A program made the position numbers and the translations under genes. From the NCBI RefSeq assembly GCF_003590835.1, contig NZ_QYUQ01000002.1:3906001-3970000 (forward strand): DNA of 64,000 bases. The letters are read 5' to 3'. The notes under the pieces were generated by a model. It had not been told where the DNA came from, did not search any database, and worked only from the letters and a program-made list of their open reading frames with translations. Origin of the DNA: Noviherbaspirillum sedimenti (GTDB lineage Bacteria; Pseudomonadota; Gammaproteobacteria; Burkholderiales; Burkholderiaceae_D). Numbering within the stretch: position 1 is the stretch's first letter; each line of letters begins with the position of its first letter. Below, in pieces: positions 44,630 through 52,924 of the stretch.

Positions 44630-45463
44630 CCTTCGACCTTGGCACTGAAGCAAAGTATCGAGGATGACAAGGTTGTCGCTTTCACCTCGGCCATCACGCC
44701 CAAGGCGATCGATGCGAACACCAAATACATGTTCCGCCTGTACAGCACCCCGATCGATTATGTCCCTTCCTTCGTGACCTGGTTGAAAAACAACGTCAAG
44801 GGAAAGCGTGTTGTCATTCTTAATCCGAATGACGAGACAGGCTGGGACCTGACCCAGCTCAGTGAAACGCTGTACAAGGAAAATGGTTTCACGGTAGCGG
44901 GCACAGACCTGTACGAGCGTACCCAGAAGGATTTCCAGCCGCTGATTACCAAGGTTCTTTCTATGAAACCGGACCTGATTGAACTCAGCGCGGCCTCGCC
45001 TCCGACGGCGGGTCTCATCGTCCGCCAGGCGCGCGAGATGGGTTACAAGGGCGTGTTTGCCAAGAACTCAGGCCCGAGCCCGAATGAGATTGTCGCCGCG
45101 TCCGGAAAAGAGGCAGCTGAAGGCATGATTAACCTGCTCTATGTCGATCCGACAAATAGCGGATTCAAGCGCCTCGCTGCTGACTACAAAAAGTTCGTTG
45201 GCCAGGAGCCGCACGAGCAGGTCGTGACTTATTACGATGCCGCCAATGTTCTACTTCGCGCCATTCAGATTGCCGGCGACGTGAAGGACACGAGCAAGGT
45301 GGCGGCGTCCTTTGCCAAGGCCCTGCCGATGAAGTCGGTACTAGGCGAGGACCTGACCCTCAGCGGCAAAAAAAATGGCGATCTGAATCAGCAGATCCTC
45401 ACCGTCGATTACGTCGGCGTCATTAAAAATGGCCGACCTGTCGTAGTCGGGAAAGTCAAGTAA
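44303..45463 (+). CDS. livK: Branched-chain-type ABC substrate-binding protein, paralogue 2
   Basis: 386 residues; signal peptide nearly identical to paralogue 1. It diverges in the binding-cleft segments: MSSPSTLAL, TSAITPKAID, LYSTPIDYVPSFVTW and LSAASPPTAG instead of MSSASTMAL, TAAATSKAID, IITPPADYV and LGGTPPATAG. It directly precedes livH, so is the primary receptor of the operon. About 75 bases separate it from livH, with a GC hairpin in between. Confidence 0.9.
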   Translation: MNLKTFVKRFTVGLGLSAALLAGASAETLKIGVIASLTGPGAPWGLATQYGAKILASEVNAKGGLDVGGKKYQVEVIAYDDQYKAADAVAAYNRLVRQDGVKYVILMSSPSTLALKQSIEDDKVVAFTSAITPKAIDANTKYMFRLYSTPIDYVPSFVTWLKNNVKGKRVVILNPNDETGWDLTQLSETLYKENGFTVAGTDLYERTQKDFQPLITKVLSMKPDLIELSAASPPTAGLIVRQAREMGYKGVFAKNSGPSPNEIVAASGKEAAEGMINLLYVDPTNSGFKRLAADYKKFVGQEPHEQVVTYYDAANVLLRAIQIAGDVKDTSKVAASFAKALPMKSVLGEDLTLSGKKNGDLNQQILTVDYVGVIKNGRPVVVGKVK

Positions 45464-45484
45464 CCACAAATCCCAATAATCTCC

Positions 45485-45512
45485 GCCGGGCGGCGCCCAA
45501 GCACTGCCCGGC
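45485..45512 (+). promoter_or_regulatory. GC hairpin between receptor gene and livH
   Basis: GCCGGGC pairs with GCCCGGC around ~14 bases (CGCCGGGCGGCG ... ACTGCCCGGCA). There is no T-run. Such a hairpin between an abundant receptor and its permease genes could stabilise the upstream mRNA or damp downstream expression; this is inference. Confidence 0.4.
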
Positions 45513-45537
45513 ACTGGAATCGAGGCTTGCATCCACT

Positions 45538-46392
45538 ATGATTGAGCAAATCTTTGTCAACGGTCTTCTGGCCAGCCTGATCTATGTGATCATGGCGCTA
45601 GGCTTTACGCTGATCTTTGGCATCATGCGTATCGTTAATTTCGCCCATGGCGAGTTTTACATGATGGGGGCAGTCGTCGTGCTGTTCCTCTTCGGGAACC
45701 TCGGCTGGCCTTTCTTCATCGCCGCAGCCGCAGGCGGCATCATTACCGCCGCGCTTGGCGTCATCCTTGAGCGCGTCCTGTTCCGGCCGCTGGTCGGCGA
45801 CGAACTGTCCGGCATGATCATGTCGCTCGCCGTAGGGATCATCCTGCAGTCGCTCGTGCTGATCTCCTTCGGGCCGGCCGAACAGTCGATGGCGCGGCCT
45901 TTCTCGGGAACCTGGAGTTTCTTTAGCGCTGTCGTGCCCTGGGACCGGACCGTCGTCGCGCTTTGTGCCGTCGTCATTCTCGCGGTTTTCTATCTGTTCC
46001 TGAAATACTCGCGCACCGGACTTGCCATGCAGGCCGTCGCGCAAGACCCGCAAACTTCCAGCCTCATGGGCATCGAGTCCGGCGCGATCTACCTCGCTGC
46101 CTTCGGCATTGCCTGTCTTCTTGCCGGACTTGCCGGCGGGCTGATGGCGCCGGTCTACACGGTTGGCCCCTACATGGGGGAACTGCCGATGCTCAAGGCG
46201 TTCGTGGTGGTGATCCTCGGCGGGCTCGGGAGTATCCCCGGCGCGGTCATGGGTGGCCTGCTGATCGGTCTGAGCGAGTCCGTTCTCACCACTTTTCTGG
46301 GTTCCACCGCGGCACTGATTGCTTCCTTCGTGATCGTGCTGCTTGTCGTCATCACTCGTCCGACTGGTCTGATGGGAAGGAGCGCACGATGA
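45538..46392 (+). CDS. livH: Branched-chain-type ABC transporter permease
   Basis: 284 residues, about eight membrane helices, LivH family. IEQIFVNGLLASLIYVIMAL opens, FGIMRIVNFAHGEFYMMGA is the conserved signature, and the last helices with GGLGSIPGAVMGG and GLMGRSAR are intact, unlike the stub at 25414. It forms the membrane channel with LivM. The TGA overlaps the livM ATG. Confidence 0.92.
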   Translation: MIEQIFVNGLLASLIYVIMALGFTLIFGIMRIVNFAHGEFYMMGAVVVLFLFGNLGWPFFIAAAAGGIITAALGVILERVLFRPLVGDELSGMIMSLAVGIILQSLVLISFGPAEQSMARPFSGTWSFFSAVVPWDRTVVALCAVVILAVFYLFLKYSRTGLAMQAVAQDPQTSSLMGIESGAIYLAAFGIACLLAGLAGGLMAPVYTVGPYMGELPMLKAFVVVILGGLGSIPGAVMGGLLIGLSESVLTTFLGSTAALIASFVIVLLVVITRPTGLMGRSAR

Positions 46393-47309
46393 AACCTGTT
46401 CACATCTACCTTGTGATCGCCGTACTGGCGCTGCTGCCGTGGACGCTGGATAGCCAGTACGTCTTCCATATTGCCACGATGATCGCCATCATGATCCCGA
46501 TGGCGCTGGGCATGAACCTGATGCTGAAGATCGGCCAGCTATCGATGGCGCAACCGGCCTTCATGGGTATCGGGGCCTATGGCAGCGCGCTCCTGGCGAT
46601 CCGCCTTGGCCTGCCGCCAATGCTGGCCCTGTGTTTGAGCGGCATCCTGGCTGCAGTCATCGCCACTATCGTCGGGCCGGTCTTCCTGCGCATCAAGGGC
46701 GTCTACTTTGTGCTGCTGACCTATGCTTTCGGGCAGATCATCAACCTGGTGTTCCAGGAATGGACCTCGCTCTTTGGCGGCAATAACGGGCTCTACGGCA
46801 TTCCGAAGTTTTCGATCTTCGACCTGCGTCTGACGGCAGTCCAGCATTACTACATCTTCGGACTGGTCTTCGCGGCCATCGCCTATGCCGCCATGCGCGC
46901 CATTGAACGCTCCGACATCGGTGCGATCTATCAGTCGCTCAACGAGAACGAGATGCTCAGCCGCTCCATCGGTTCCAATGCGCTCGCCTGGCGCATCGCC
47001 GCCTTCACCATCAGCGCCTTCACCGCCGGCATCAGCGGCGGGATCTACGCCTTCTATATCGGCTTCCTGTCGCCGGATGCCTTCGGCTTCCGCCTGTCGG
47101 TCGATCTGATTGTGATCAATGCGATCGGCGGTGCGCATTCGGTGCTTGGCCCGCTGCTTGGCGCCATCCTCGTCGTGCCGCTGCCAGAGGTGCTGCGCGA
47201 TGCGCGTCAATATCAACTGCTGATCTATGGCCTGTGCCTGATGGTCTTCCTCATCTTTATCAGGAAAGGCCTTGTGTCCCTGATCCAACGTCAAAGAAAG
47301 AGCGCCTGA
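46389..47309 (+). CDS. livM: Branched-chain-type ABC transporter permease
   Basis: 306 residues from ATG 46389, which overlaps the livH stop (ATGA); a longer upstream frame overlaps livH and is rejected. LivM-type helices (VIAVLALLPWTLDSQYVFHI, LNLMLKIGQLSMAQPAFMG-type region, RIKGVYFVLLTYAFGQI) and GGAHSVLGPLLGAI are present. Stop TGA shares a base with the livG ATG (TGATG). Confidence 0.92.
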   Translation: MKPVHIYLVIAVLALLPWTLDSQYVFHIATMIAIMIPMALGMNLMLKIGQLSMAQPAFMGIGAYGSALLAIRLGLPPMLALCLSGILAAVIATIVGPVFLRIKGVYFVLLTYAFGQIINLVFQEWTSLFGGNNGLYGIPKFSIFDLRLTAVQHYYIFGLVFAAIAYAAMRAIERSDIGAIYQSLNENEMLSRSIGSNALAWRIAAFTISAFTAGISGGIYAFYIGFLSPDAFGFRLSVDLIVINAIGGAHSVLGPLLGAILVVPLPEVLRDARQYQLLIYGLCLMVFLIFIRKGLVSLIQRQRKSA

Positions 47310-48073
47310 TGGAACGCATACTCGAGGTTCAAGGATTGACCCGCCGCTTCGGCGGCTTGACGGCCGTCTCCAATGTTTCCTTCGCCGTAGAAAAGGGCGA
47401 GATCTTCGGCATCATCGGGCCGAACGGCGCCGGCAAGACGACGCTCTTCAACGTGATCGCAGGTCATTTTCAGCCCAGCGCCGGAACGGTGAGTTTTCTC
47501 CGTCATGACATTTCCGGCCATTCCAGTGACGAGATCGCGCGGCGCGGTATCGCCCGCACCTTTCAGTCCGTCCATGTCTTTGGCGAGCATACGGTCGCCG
47601 AGAACCTGCGCCGGGCTGGCGTGATCCGCCATTGCCACCATCCCTTCGCCTATTTCTCGCCTCAGGCCAGAACGCGAGAGGGCAAGGCAGACCTGAATGA
47701 GGTGGCGCGGTTTATCGGACTTGCCGATTATCTCGACAGCCCTGCCGGCAGCCTTGCCTACGGCTTGCAAAAGATTCTGGGCATCGGCATGGCCATGATG
47801 GTCTCGCCGCAGCTGCTTCTCATGGATGAGCCTGCGGCAGGTCTCAATCCTTCGGAGAAGAGGGCGGCAGGCATGCTCATTCGCAGGCTGCGCGACGAGC
47901 TGGGCATCACCATCCTGATCGTGGAGCACGACATGCCCCTCGTCATGGGCATTTGCGATCGCATCCTGGTCATCAACCGGGGTCAGCAGATTGCACTCGG
48001 CTCGCCGGACGAAGTGAAGGCGGATGACTCCGTCATTGAAGCCTACCTTGGAGAAGATTATGAGTTTGCTTGA
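47309..48073 (+). CDS. livG: ABC transporter ATP-binding protein
   Basis: 254 residues from ATG 47309. Walker A GPNGAGKTT at 37-45, Q-loop TFQSVHVF, LAYGLQKILGIGMAM (degenerate signature typical of LivG), Walker B LLLMDEPAAGLNP and the H-loop VEHDM. It powers the LivHM channel with LivF. It overlaps both neighbours. Confidence 0.92.
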   Translation: MERILEVQGLTRRFGGLTAVSNVSFAVEKGEIFGIIGPNGAGKTTLFNVIAGHFQPSAGTVSFLRHDISGHSSDEIARRGIARTFQSVHVFGEHTVAENLRRAGVIRHCHHPFAYFSPQARTREGKADLNEVARFIGLADYLDSPAGSLAYGLQKILGIGMAMMVSPQLLLMDEPAAGLNPSEKRAAGMLIRRLRDELGITILIVEHDMPLVMGICDRILVINRGQQIALGSPDEVKADDSVIEAYLGEDYEFA

Positions 48074-48845
48074 AGTCACCCACCTCTCCGTTGACTATGG
48101 CGGAGTACATGCATTGCGCGACGTATCGGTCAAGGTTCCGGACAAGAGCGTCGTTTCCATCATCGGCGCCAATGGCGCCGGCAAGTCCACGTTGCTCAAG
48201 ACAATTGTCGGCCTCACCCGGCAGAGCAGCGGAACGGTGCAGCTGGATGGGCAGGACATCTCGCGCTTGAAGCCGCACGAGCGGCTCGACCGCGGTATCG
48301 TGCTGTGTCCGGAGGGGCGGCGGCTCTTTCCGGATCTCACGGTCAACGAAAACATCCGGATCGGCGCGTACCGCATGCGCGACAGCAAGAAGTTTCGCCA
48401 GCGCCTCGAATTCTTGCACGACATATTTCCGCGTGTCGCGGAGCGCGGCAATCAGATTGCTTCCAGTCTTTCCGGCGGCGAACAGCAGATGGTGGCGATT
48501 GCCCGTGCGCTCATCAGCCAGCCGCGCATTCTGATGCTCGATGAGCCGACGCTGGGCCTGGCGCCAAAGCTGATTCTGGAAGTCGCCAAGTTGGTGCAGA
48601 CGATTAATCGCGAGGGGATCACGGTTGTCATGGTGGAGCAGAATGCCAAGCTGGCGCTGAAGATCTCGGATTATGCGTTCGTGCTGGAAACCGGCTCGGT
48701 CACGCTCGAGGGGCGCAGCGCCGACCTTCTGCTGAGCGACAAAGTGCAGAATGCCTATCTCGGAGGGGAAGCTGAACACAAGCCCGCCTCCGATCGGCAG
48801 GGCAGCAAGCTGCAAGACGCTTATGTCGAGGGTGCAAATGCCTGA
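48060..48845 (+). CDS. livF: ABC transporter ATP-binding protein
   Basis: 261 residues from ATG 48060, overlapping livG by 14 bases. Walker A GANGAGKST at 36-44, signature SSLSGGEQQM, Walker B ILMLDEPTLGLAP and H-loop VEQNAKLAL. The C-terminus is ~25 residues longer than usual (HKPASDRQGSKLQDAYVEG...) because the frame runs into the next gene, which it overlaps by 8 bases. Confidence 0.92.
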   Translation: MSLLEVTHLSVDYGGVHALRDVSVKVPDKSVVSIIGANGAGKSTLLKTIVGLTRQSSGTVQLDGQDISRLKPHERLDRGIVLCPEGRRLFPDLTVNENIRIGAYRMRDSKKFRQRLEFLHDIFPRVAERGNQIASSLSGGEQQMVAIARALISQPRILMLDEPTLGLAPKLILEVAKLVQTINREGITVVMVEQNAKLALKISDYAFVLETGSVTLEGRSADLLLSDKVQNAYLGGEAEHKPASDRQGSKLQDAYVEGANA

Positions 48846-49707
48846 TTCTTCGCGCTTGCCAAAAATGGAAACGTCCGAGGACGGCATCTATCAAGTCTAT
48901 TCGCTGTGCTATGCCCGGGCGCGGTCGCGCCACGTTCACGAAAACTTCATGATCCGCGACATGCATGATGGGCCGATGCCGATGGATTTCAATCTCTGGA
49001 TCCTGCGCAATGCCCATCGTACCGTTCTCGTCGATACGGGTTTCAGCCAGCGTGCTGCCAACGAGCGCCGCCCGCTCGATTTCGATCCGATCGAGGCGCT
49101 TGCCCGCCTCGATATCGATCCGGATGCGATCGAGGATGTCATCATCTCCCACTTGCATTTCGACCATGCCGGCAATATCGACCGTTTTGCCAAGGCACGC
49201 TTTCATGTGCAGGATGCCGAGGTCGCTTATGCGACCGGTCGTTGCATGTGCGACCGGACAATGCGCCTGGGCTTCGATGTGGAAGATGTCGTAACACTGG
49301 TGAGGCATACCTATGCCGAGCGCGTGTGCTTTCATGACGGGGATGCCACTCCCTTGCCCGGGATCAGTCTTCACGTCTTGCCGGGGCATACCGCCGGCAT
49401 ACAGGCAGTCAGAGTGATGACGCCGCGCGGACCGGTCGTGCTTGCCTCCGATGTGAGCCACTTCTATGCGAATTTCCTGCGGCGTGGGCCTTTCGCGGCG
49501 ACACTCGATGCCACGGAGACGCTGCGCTCCTATGAAAAATTGAAGGAGATTGCCGGCGCCGTCGAACGCATCATTCCCGGTCACGATCCGAAGGTGCGGA
49601 TGCTTTATCCGAGCTATACCTTCAACGGCATCGAACTCACCGCGTTGCACGAGGAGCCCAAGCAGCATGACATCAATACGCTTGCTCGCCTCGAGAGTTT
49701 TGCATAG
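48838..49707 (+). CDS. Metallo-beta-lactamase fold hydrolase, N-acyl-homoserine-lactonase-like
   Basis: 289 residues from ATG 48838 inside the end of livF. Zinc motif HLHFDHAGN (His105, His107, Asp109, His110), then PGHTAG (His), VLASDVSHF (bridging Asp) and IIPGHDP. It resembles AHL lactonases and other lactone hydrolases. Sitting in the liv operon, it more likely opens a lactone form of the imported compound than quenches quorum sensing; that is inference. No signal peptide, so cytoplasmic. Confidence 0.85.
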   Translation: MPDSSRLPKMETSEDGIYQVYSLCYARARSRHVHENFMIRDMHDGPMPMDFNLWILRNAHRTVLVDTGFSQRAANERRPLDFDPIEALARLDIDPDAIEDVIISHLHFDHAGNIDRFAKARFHVQDAEVAYATGRCMCDRTMRLGFDVEDVVTLVRHTYAERVCFHDGDATPLPGISLHVLPGHTAGIQAVRVMTPRGPVVLASDVSHFYANFLRRGPFAATLDATETLRSYEKLKEIAGAVERIIPGHDPKVRMLYPSYTFNGIELTALHEEPKQHDINTLARLESFA

Positions 49708-49822
49708 GTGGCACGAAATTTCTGCGCCACCTCGTCGTCGACCACGGTACTGAACCCGGATCAAACAGTTAAAAATGATCCAAATTTCAACTTTATCAAA
49801 AAATATTTTCAAGGAGACCATC

Positions 49823-50983
49823 ATGAAACTTCAGAAATCTGCAAAAACCTTCGTTGTCGGACTCGGGCTCTCTGTGGGCTTGCTGGCTGGAGCGAGCGCT
49901 GAAACACTGAAGATCGGCGTTATCGCCGCGCTTACCGGCGGCGCCGCACCCTGGGGAATGGCGGCGGCGGAGGGGGCGAAAATTGCCGCTGCCGCGGCCA
50001 ATGCCAAAGGCGGGCTCGATGTGGGCGGCAAGAAGTATCAAGTCGAAGTCGTCGCCTACGATGATCAGTACAAGGCTGCGGACGCCGTGGCGGCGTACAA
50101 CCGCCTGGTGAGGCAAGACGGCGCCAAGTACGTCATCATCATGTCTTCCGCCGGCGCTCTGGCGCTAAAGCAGAACATCGAGGATGACAAGATCATCGGG
50201 CTTACGTCTTCCTATTCGGCCAAGGCCATCGACGCCAACAGCAGATACATGTTCCGCCTGTTTAGCGTGTCATCCGACTACCTTCCTGCCATGATTGGCT
50301 GGATGAAAGCCAACTACAAGGAACGCCGGGTCTTCATGCTCAATCCGAACGATGAAACGGGCTGGGACCAGACCCAGGTCAGCGGAAGGCTATTTAAACA
50401 AAATGGATATGAGGTCATCGGCCAGGACCTATATGAGCGCACCGTGAAGGATTTTCAGCCGATCTTCACCAAAATCATCGCCATGAAACCGGAGATGATC
50501 GACCTGGGAGGTACCCCGCCGGCAACAGCGGGTCTCATGATGCGCCAGGCGCGCGAGATGGGGTATAAGGGCCTCTTCATGAAAACTGGCGGCGCCGGTC
50601 CGAGGGACATCGTCGCGGGTGCTGGCAAGGAAGCGGCCGAAGGGATGGTCAGCGTCCTTTATGCTGATCCGAACAACGAGGGTTACAAGCGTCTTGCCGC
50701 GGAATACAAGAAGTCTCTTGGCCAGGAGCCGAATGAAATTATTGTAGCCTTCTACGATGCTACCAACGTCCTGCTCCAGGCCATTCAAAAGGCGGGCGAT
50801 GCCCGCGACACGACCAAGGTTGCGGCTGCCTTTGCCAAGGCGCTGCCCATGAAATCCGCGCAAGGCGACTTGCTGGCGCTTGGCGGCAATACAAGTGCTG
50901 GTGCCGGCCAGCAGATCATAAGCACGAATTACATCGGCGTCATTAAAAATGGCCAGCCTGTTGTAGTTGGTAAAGCCAAGTAA
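49823..50983 (+). CDS. livK: Branched-chain-type ABC substrate-binding protein, paralogue 3
   Basis: 386 residues from ATG 49823 (AAGGAGACCATC); signal peptide VGLLAGASAETLKIGVI. The N-terminal lobe is distinct (AALTGGAAPWGMAAAEGAK, MSSAGALALKQNI, TSSYSAKAID, LFSVSSDYLPAMIGW). The C-terminal lobe is almost the same as in paralogue 1 (LGGTPPATAGLMMRQARE, FMKTGGAGP, VSVLYADPNNEGY). This suggests a recombinant receptor. It lacks the promoter module found before paralogues 1 and 2. Confidence 0.9.
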   Translation: MKLQKSAKTFVVGLGLSVGLLAGASAETLKIGVIAALTGGAAPWGMAAAEGAKIAAAAANAKGGLDVGGKKYQVEVVAYDDQYKAADAVAAYNRLVRQDGAKYVIIMSSAGALALKQNIEDDKIIGLTSSYSAKAIDANSRYMFRLFSVSSDYLPAMIGWMKANYKERRVFMLNPNDETGWDQTQVSGRLFKQNGYEVIGQDLYERTVKDFQPIFTKIIAMKPEMIDLGGTPPATAGLMMRQAREMGYKGLFMKTGGAGPRDIVAGAGKEAAEGMVSVLYADPNNEGYKRLAAEYKKSLGQEPNEIIVAFYDATNVLLQAIQKAGDARDTTKVAAAFAKALPMKSAQGDLLALGGNTSAGAGQQIISTNYIGVIKNGQPVVVGKAK

Positions 50984-51035
50984 TCGCAAATAAGCTCCGC
51001 CGGGCCGTCGCTCAAGGGCTGGCCCGCATCATTTC

Positions 51036-51230
51036 GGCCCGGTCGCTAACCTGATTCTCGACATTTCCAAGGACGGGATCGACATCTTGGTCATTGAGCA
51101 GAATGCCGAAATCGCCCTCGAAATCGCGGACCGTGCTTACATCCTGGAAGGCGGAACCGTGGTCGCTGAGGACGATGCCAAGACACTCGCGCAAAGCGAG
51201 GAGATCCAGAGGGCGTATCTGGGAACCTGA
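51036..51230 (+). pseudogene. livF: C-terminal fragment of a second livF
   Basis: The frame PVANLILDISKDGIDILVIEQ, NAEIALEIADRAYILEGG and EEIQRAYLGT stop matches the last ~65 residues of LivF (VEQNAKLALKISDYAFVLETG type) but not closely the copy at 48060. It is therefore a remnant of another liv operon. It begins in a 45-base segment that is also found at 52503-52552. Confidence 0.82.
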
Positions 51231-51336
51231 GGTCGGGCCGCTTCACGTGCGAAGGGAACAACAGGGATTTGTCCGGGACCAGGCCTGAAGGCCAGGCGCC
51301 GGATCGAGCTAAAAACACTACCAAGGAGATAGTCGT

Positions 51337-52416
51337 ATGAAAATGTGGGCCGTGGTTGGCAGCGGGCAGCCGTTGCAGTATTTCGAAATGGAAAATCCGG
51401 AGCCTAATGGAGCGGAAGTCCTGGTGGCAGTCACCCACTGCGGGGTCTGCCACTCCGACCTCCATTTCTGGAGGGGTGAATACGACATGGGGCACGGCAA
51501 GCTCATGCGGCTCGTCGATCGCGGCGTGACATTACCCCGTGCGCCTGGCCACGAGGTGGTCGGGCAGGTCGTTGCGGTCGGCCCCGACGCCACGGGCGTC
51601 AAGGTAGGTGATCGGCGCATCGTCTACCCCTGGATTGGTTGCGGAAAATGCGCAATGTGCCTTGCCGGCGAGGACAACATGTGTTCCAGCCAGGCCAGCA
51701 TCGGCGTCGTGCGCCACGGTGGTTTCAGCTCGCACGTTCTCGTTCCCCACTCGCGTTACCTAGTGGACCCCGGCGACCTAGACCCTGCGCTCGCATCGAC
51801 GTTCGCCTGCTCGGGAATCACCGTGCTTTCGGCCATCAGAAAACTCGGGACCATGGACCCTGACAGCCCGGTGCTGCTTGTGGGGGCAGGAGGCGTTGGC
51901 CATGCAGCCATCACCATGCTTCACGCCCTCGGCCATCGCAATATCATCGTGGTCGACGTCGATGAGGCGAAACGCCAGTCGGCGCTTGCTGCAGGGGCGA
52001 CCGCCGTTGTCGACGGGATGGCCGAAGACGTTACAGCCGAGATTTTCAAGGCAGCAGGAGGCCCCGTTCCGTTTGCGATCGACTTTGTCAATTATTCCAA
52101 GACTGCAAAAAGCGCCTTCGAGAGCCTCGCCAAGGGAGGCAAGCTGGTGCTGGTCGGTGTCGGAGGTGGTGAACTCGAGCTGTCGCTAGCTGGCATGGTC
52201 TTCACTGCGCGCAGCGTGATGGCTGCCCAGACCGGCACGTTACAAGACCTGAAGGATGTCGTGGCCCTGGCACAGTCCGGCAAGCTAAAACCGATACCCA
52301 TCGAGCACCTGAAGAGCGATGATGGTAACGAGGCCTTGCTGCGGCTAAAGGCCGGCAAAGTCACCGGTCGGTTGGTTATCGAACGCGACGTCGTGGTCTC
52401 TCGGACGACTTCCTAA
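51337..52416 (+). CDS. Zinc-dependent alcohol dehydrogenase
   Basis: 359 residues, medium-chain dehydrogenase. Catalytic zinc ligands Cys38 (GVCHSD) and His72 (GHEVVG), structural zinc Cys102, Cys105, Cys108 and Cys116, Rossmann loop GAGGVGHA near 185, and Asp in VVDVDEAK for NAD. An insert DMGHGKLMRLVDRGVTLPR before GHE is a mark of a subgroup oxidising secondary or cyclic alcohols. Start at 51337 after AAGGAGATAGTC. It begins a plus-strand set with Bug receptors and an aldehyde dehydrogenase. Confidence 0.88.
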   Translation: MKMWAVVGSGQPLQYFEMENPEPNGAEVLVAVTHCGVCHSDLHFWRGEYDMGHGKLMRLVDRGVTLPRAPGHEVVGQVVAVGPDATGVKVGDRRIVYPWIGCGKCAMCLAGEDNMCSSQASIGVVRHGGFSSHVLVPHSRYLVDPGDLDPALASTFACSGITVLSAIRKLGTMDPDSPVLLVGAGGVGHAAITMLHALGHRNIIVVDVDEAKRQSALAAGATAVVDGMAEDVTAEIFKAAGGPVPFAIDFVNYSKTAKSAFESLAKGGKLVLVGVGGGELELSLAGMVFTARSVMAAQTGTLQDLKDVVALAQSGKLKPIPIEHLKSDDGNEALLRLKAGKVTGRLVIERDVVVSRTTS

Positions 52417-52430
52417 AGATAGCGGGGATG

Positions 52431-52458
52431 GCAGCCGGGCGCACACGCGCCCGGCTGC
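52431..52458. repeat. Palindromic GC hairpin, copy 1 (inverted copy at 57624-57651)
   Basis: GCAGCCGGGCGC (52431-52442) pairs with GCGCCCGGCTGC (52447-52458) around ACAC, 12 perfect pairs. The reverse complement of 57624-57655 is nearly identical (GATGGCAGCCGG, then CGCACACGCGCCCGGCTGC). The two copies flank the Bug-ALDH-ADH block and may act as bidirectional mRNA-end hairpins. Confidence 0.65.
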
Positions 52459-52634
52459 AAACAGACCCGGACCAACTCCTGTTTGGCCTGCTTGTCGTAG
52501 CGCCGCCGGTCCGTCGCTCAAGCGCTGGCCCGCATCATTTCGACCCGGTCGAAGCGCTGACGCGCCTCGACCGTTTTCAATTGGCGGCAGCGGTTCCCCT
52601 CCCATGTCGATGCACCGAGTTTGGAAAACAGGAA

Positions 52635-52686
52635 CGCGGATTCTTGAAAATGGGCATGGACGTCCTGCAGAGGCATTGCCTACACT
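52635..52686 (+). promoter_or_regulatory. GAAAA-repeat promoter module, copy 3
   Basis: Upstream TTTGGAAAA and TTGAAAA half-sites, TGGACG (52657-52662), 18 bases, TACACT (52681-52686). The leader hairpin is kept as CGGG-ACTCT-CGCCCG and the ribosome site CAGGAGACATC is intact. In copies 1 and 2 a LivK-type gene follows; here only a 48-codon frame follows, then the Bug genes. Confidence 0.65.
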
Positions 52687-52738
52687 TATTGAAAATTCAA
52701 ATCACGGGACTCTCGCCCGGACACAAACAGGAGACATC

Positions 52739-52885
52739 ATGTACACGAGCAGCTTGGGTTGCACAGTGACGGCCATGCCCGTTACTCTGACAGCCTGCAG
52801 GAAGGCTAATATGCTCGTTTATTCCCGCTCCTTATTGCGGTTGCAATGCAGTCAATACGACGTTTTGTTAGAACAATTGCTTTAA
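52739..52885 (+). CDS. 48-codon ORF directly behind the promoter-module leader
   Basis: ATG 52739 occupies the place of the receptor start in the other copies, with a perfect ribosome site (CAGGAGACATC). The peptide MYTSSLGCTVTAMPVTLTAC and following residues has four Cys and no known domain. It ends 40 bases before the Bug gene. It may be accidental read-out of a captured promoter cassette or a leader peptide. Confidence 0.3.
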   Translation: MYTSSLGCTVTAMPVTLTACRKANMLVYSRSLLRLQCSQYDVLLEQLL

Positions 52886-52924
52886 ACAATCACTATCAAA
52901 TTCCTAAGCAAAAAGAAGGTCATC

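Larger units (their letters stand above)
52417..52924. other. Leader region with mosaic remnants between dehydrogenase and Bug genes
   Basis: It holds, in order: a GC hairpin (52431), a 45-base segment shared with 50998-51045, a scrap reading HFDPVEALTRLD that resembles the MBL hydrolase (FDPIEALARLD), promoter module copy 3 with its leader and ribosome site, and a 48-codon frame. No full gene. Confidence 0.6.

Noticed and set aside
45963..47309. 448-codon frame beginning inside livH
   Set aside because: Its first 142 codons overlap livH out of frame; LivM similarity starts at ATG 46389, which is coupled to the livH stop.
48033..48887. 284-codon minus frame opposite livF
   Set aside because: Antisense to an ATPase with all ABC motifs.
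48700..49824. 374-codon minus frame opposite the MBL hydrolase
   Set aside because: Antisense to a gene with an intact HxHxDH motif and operon context.
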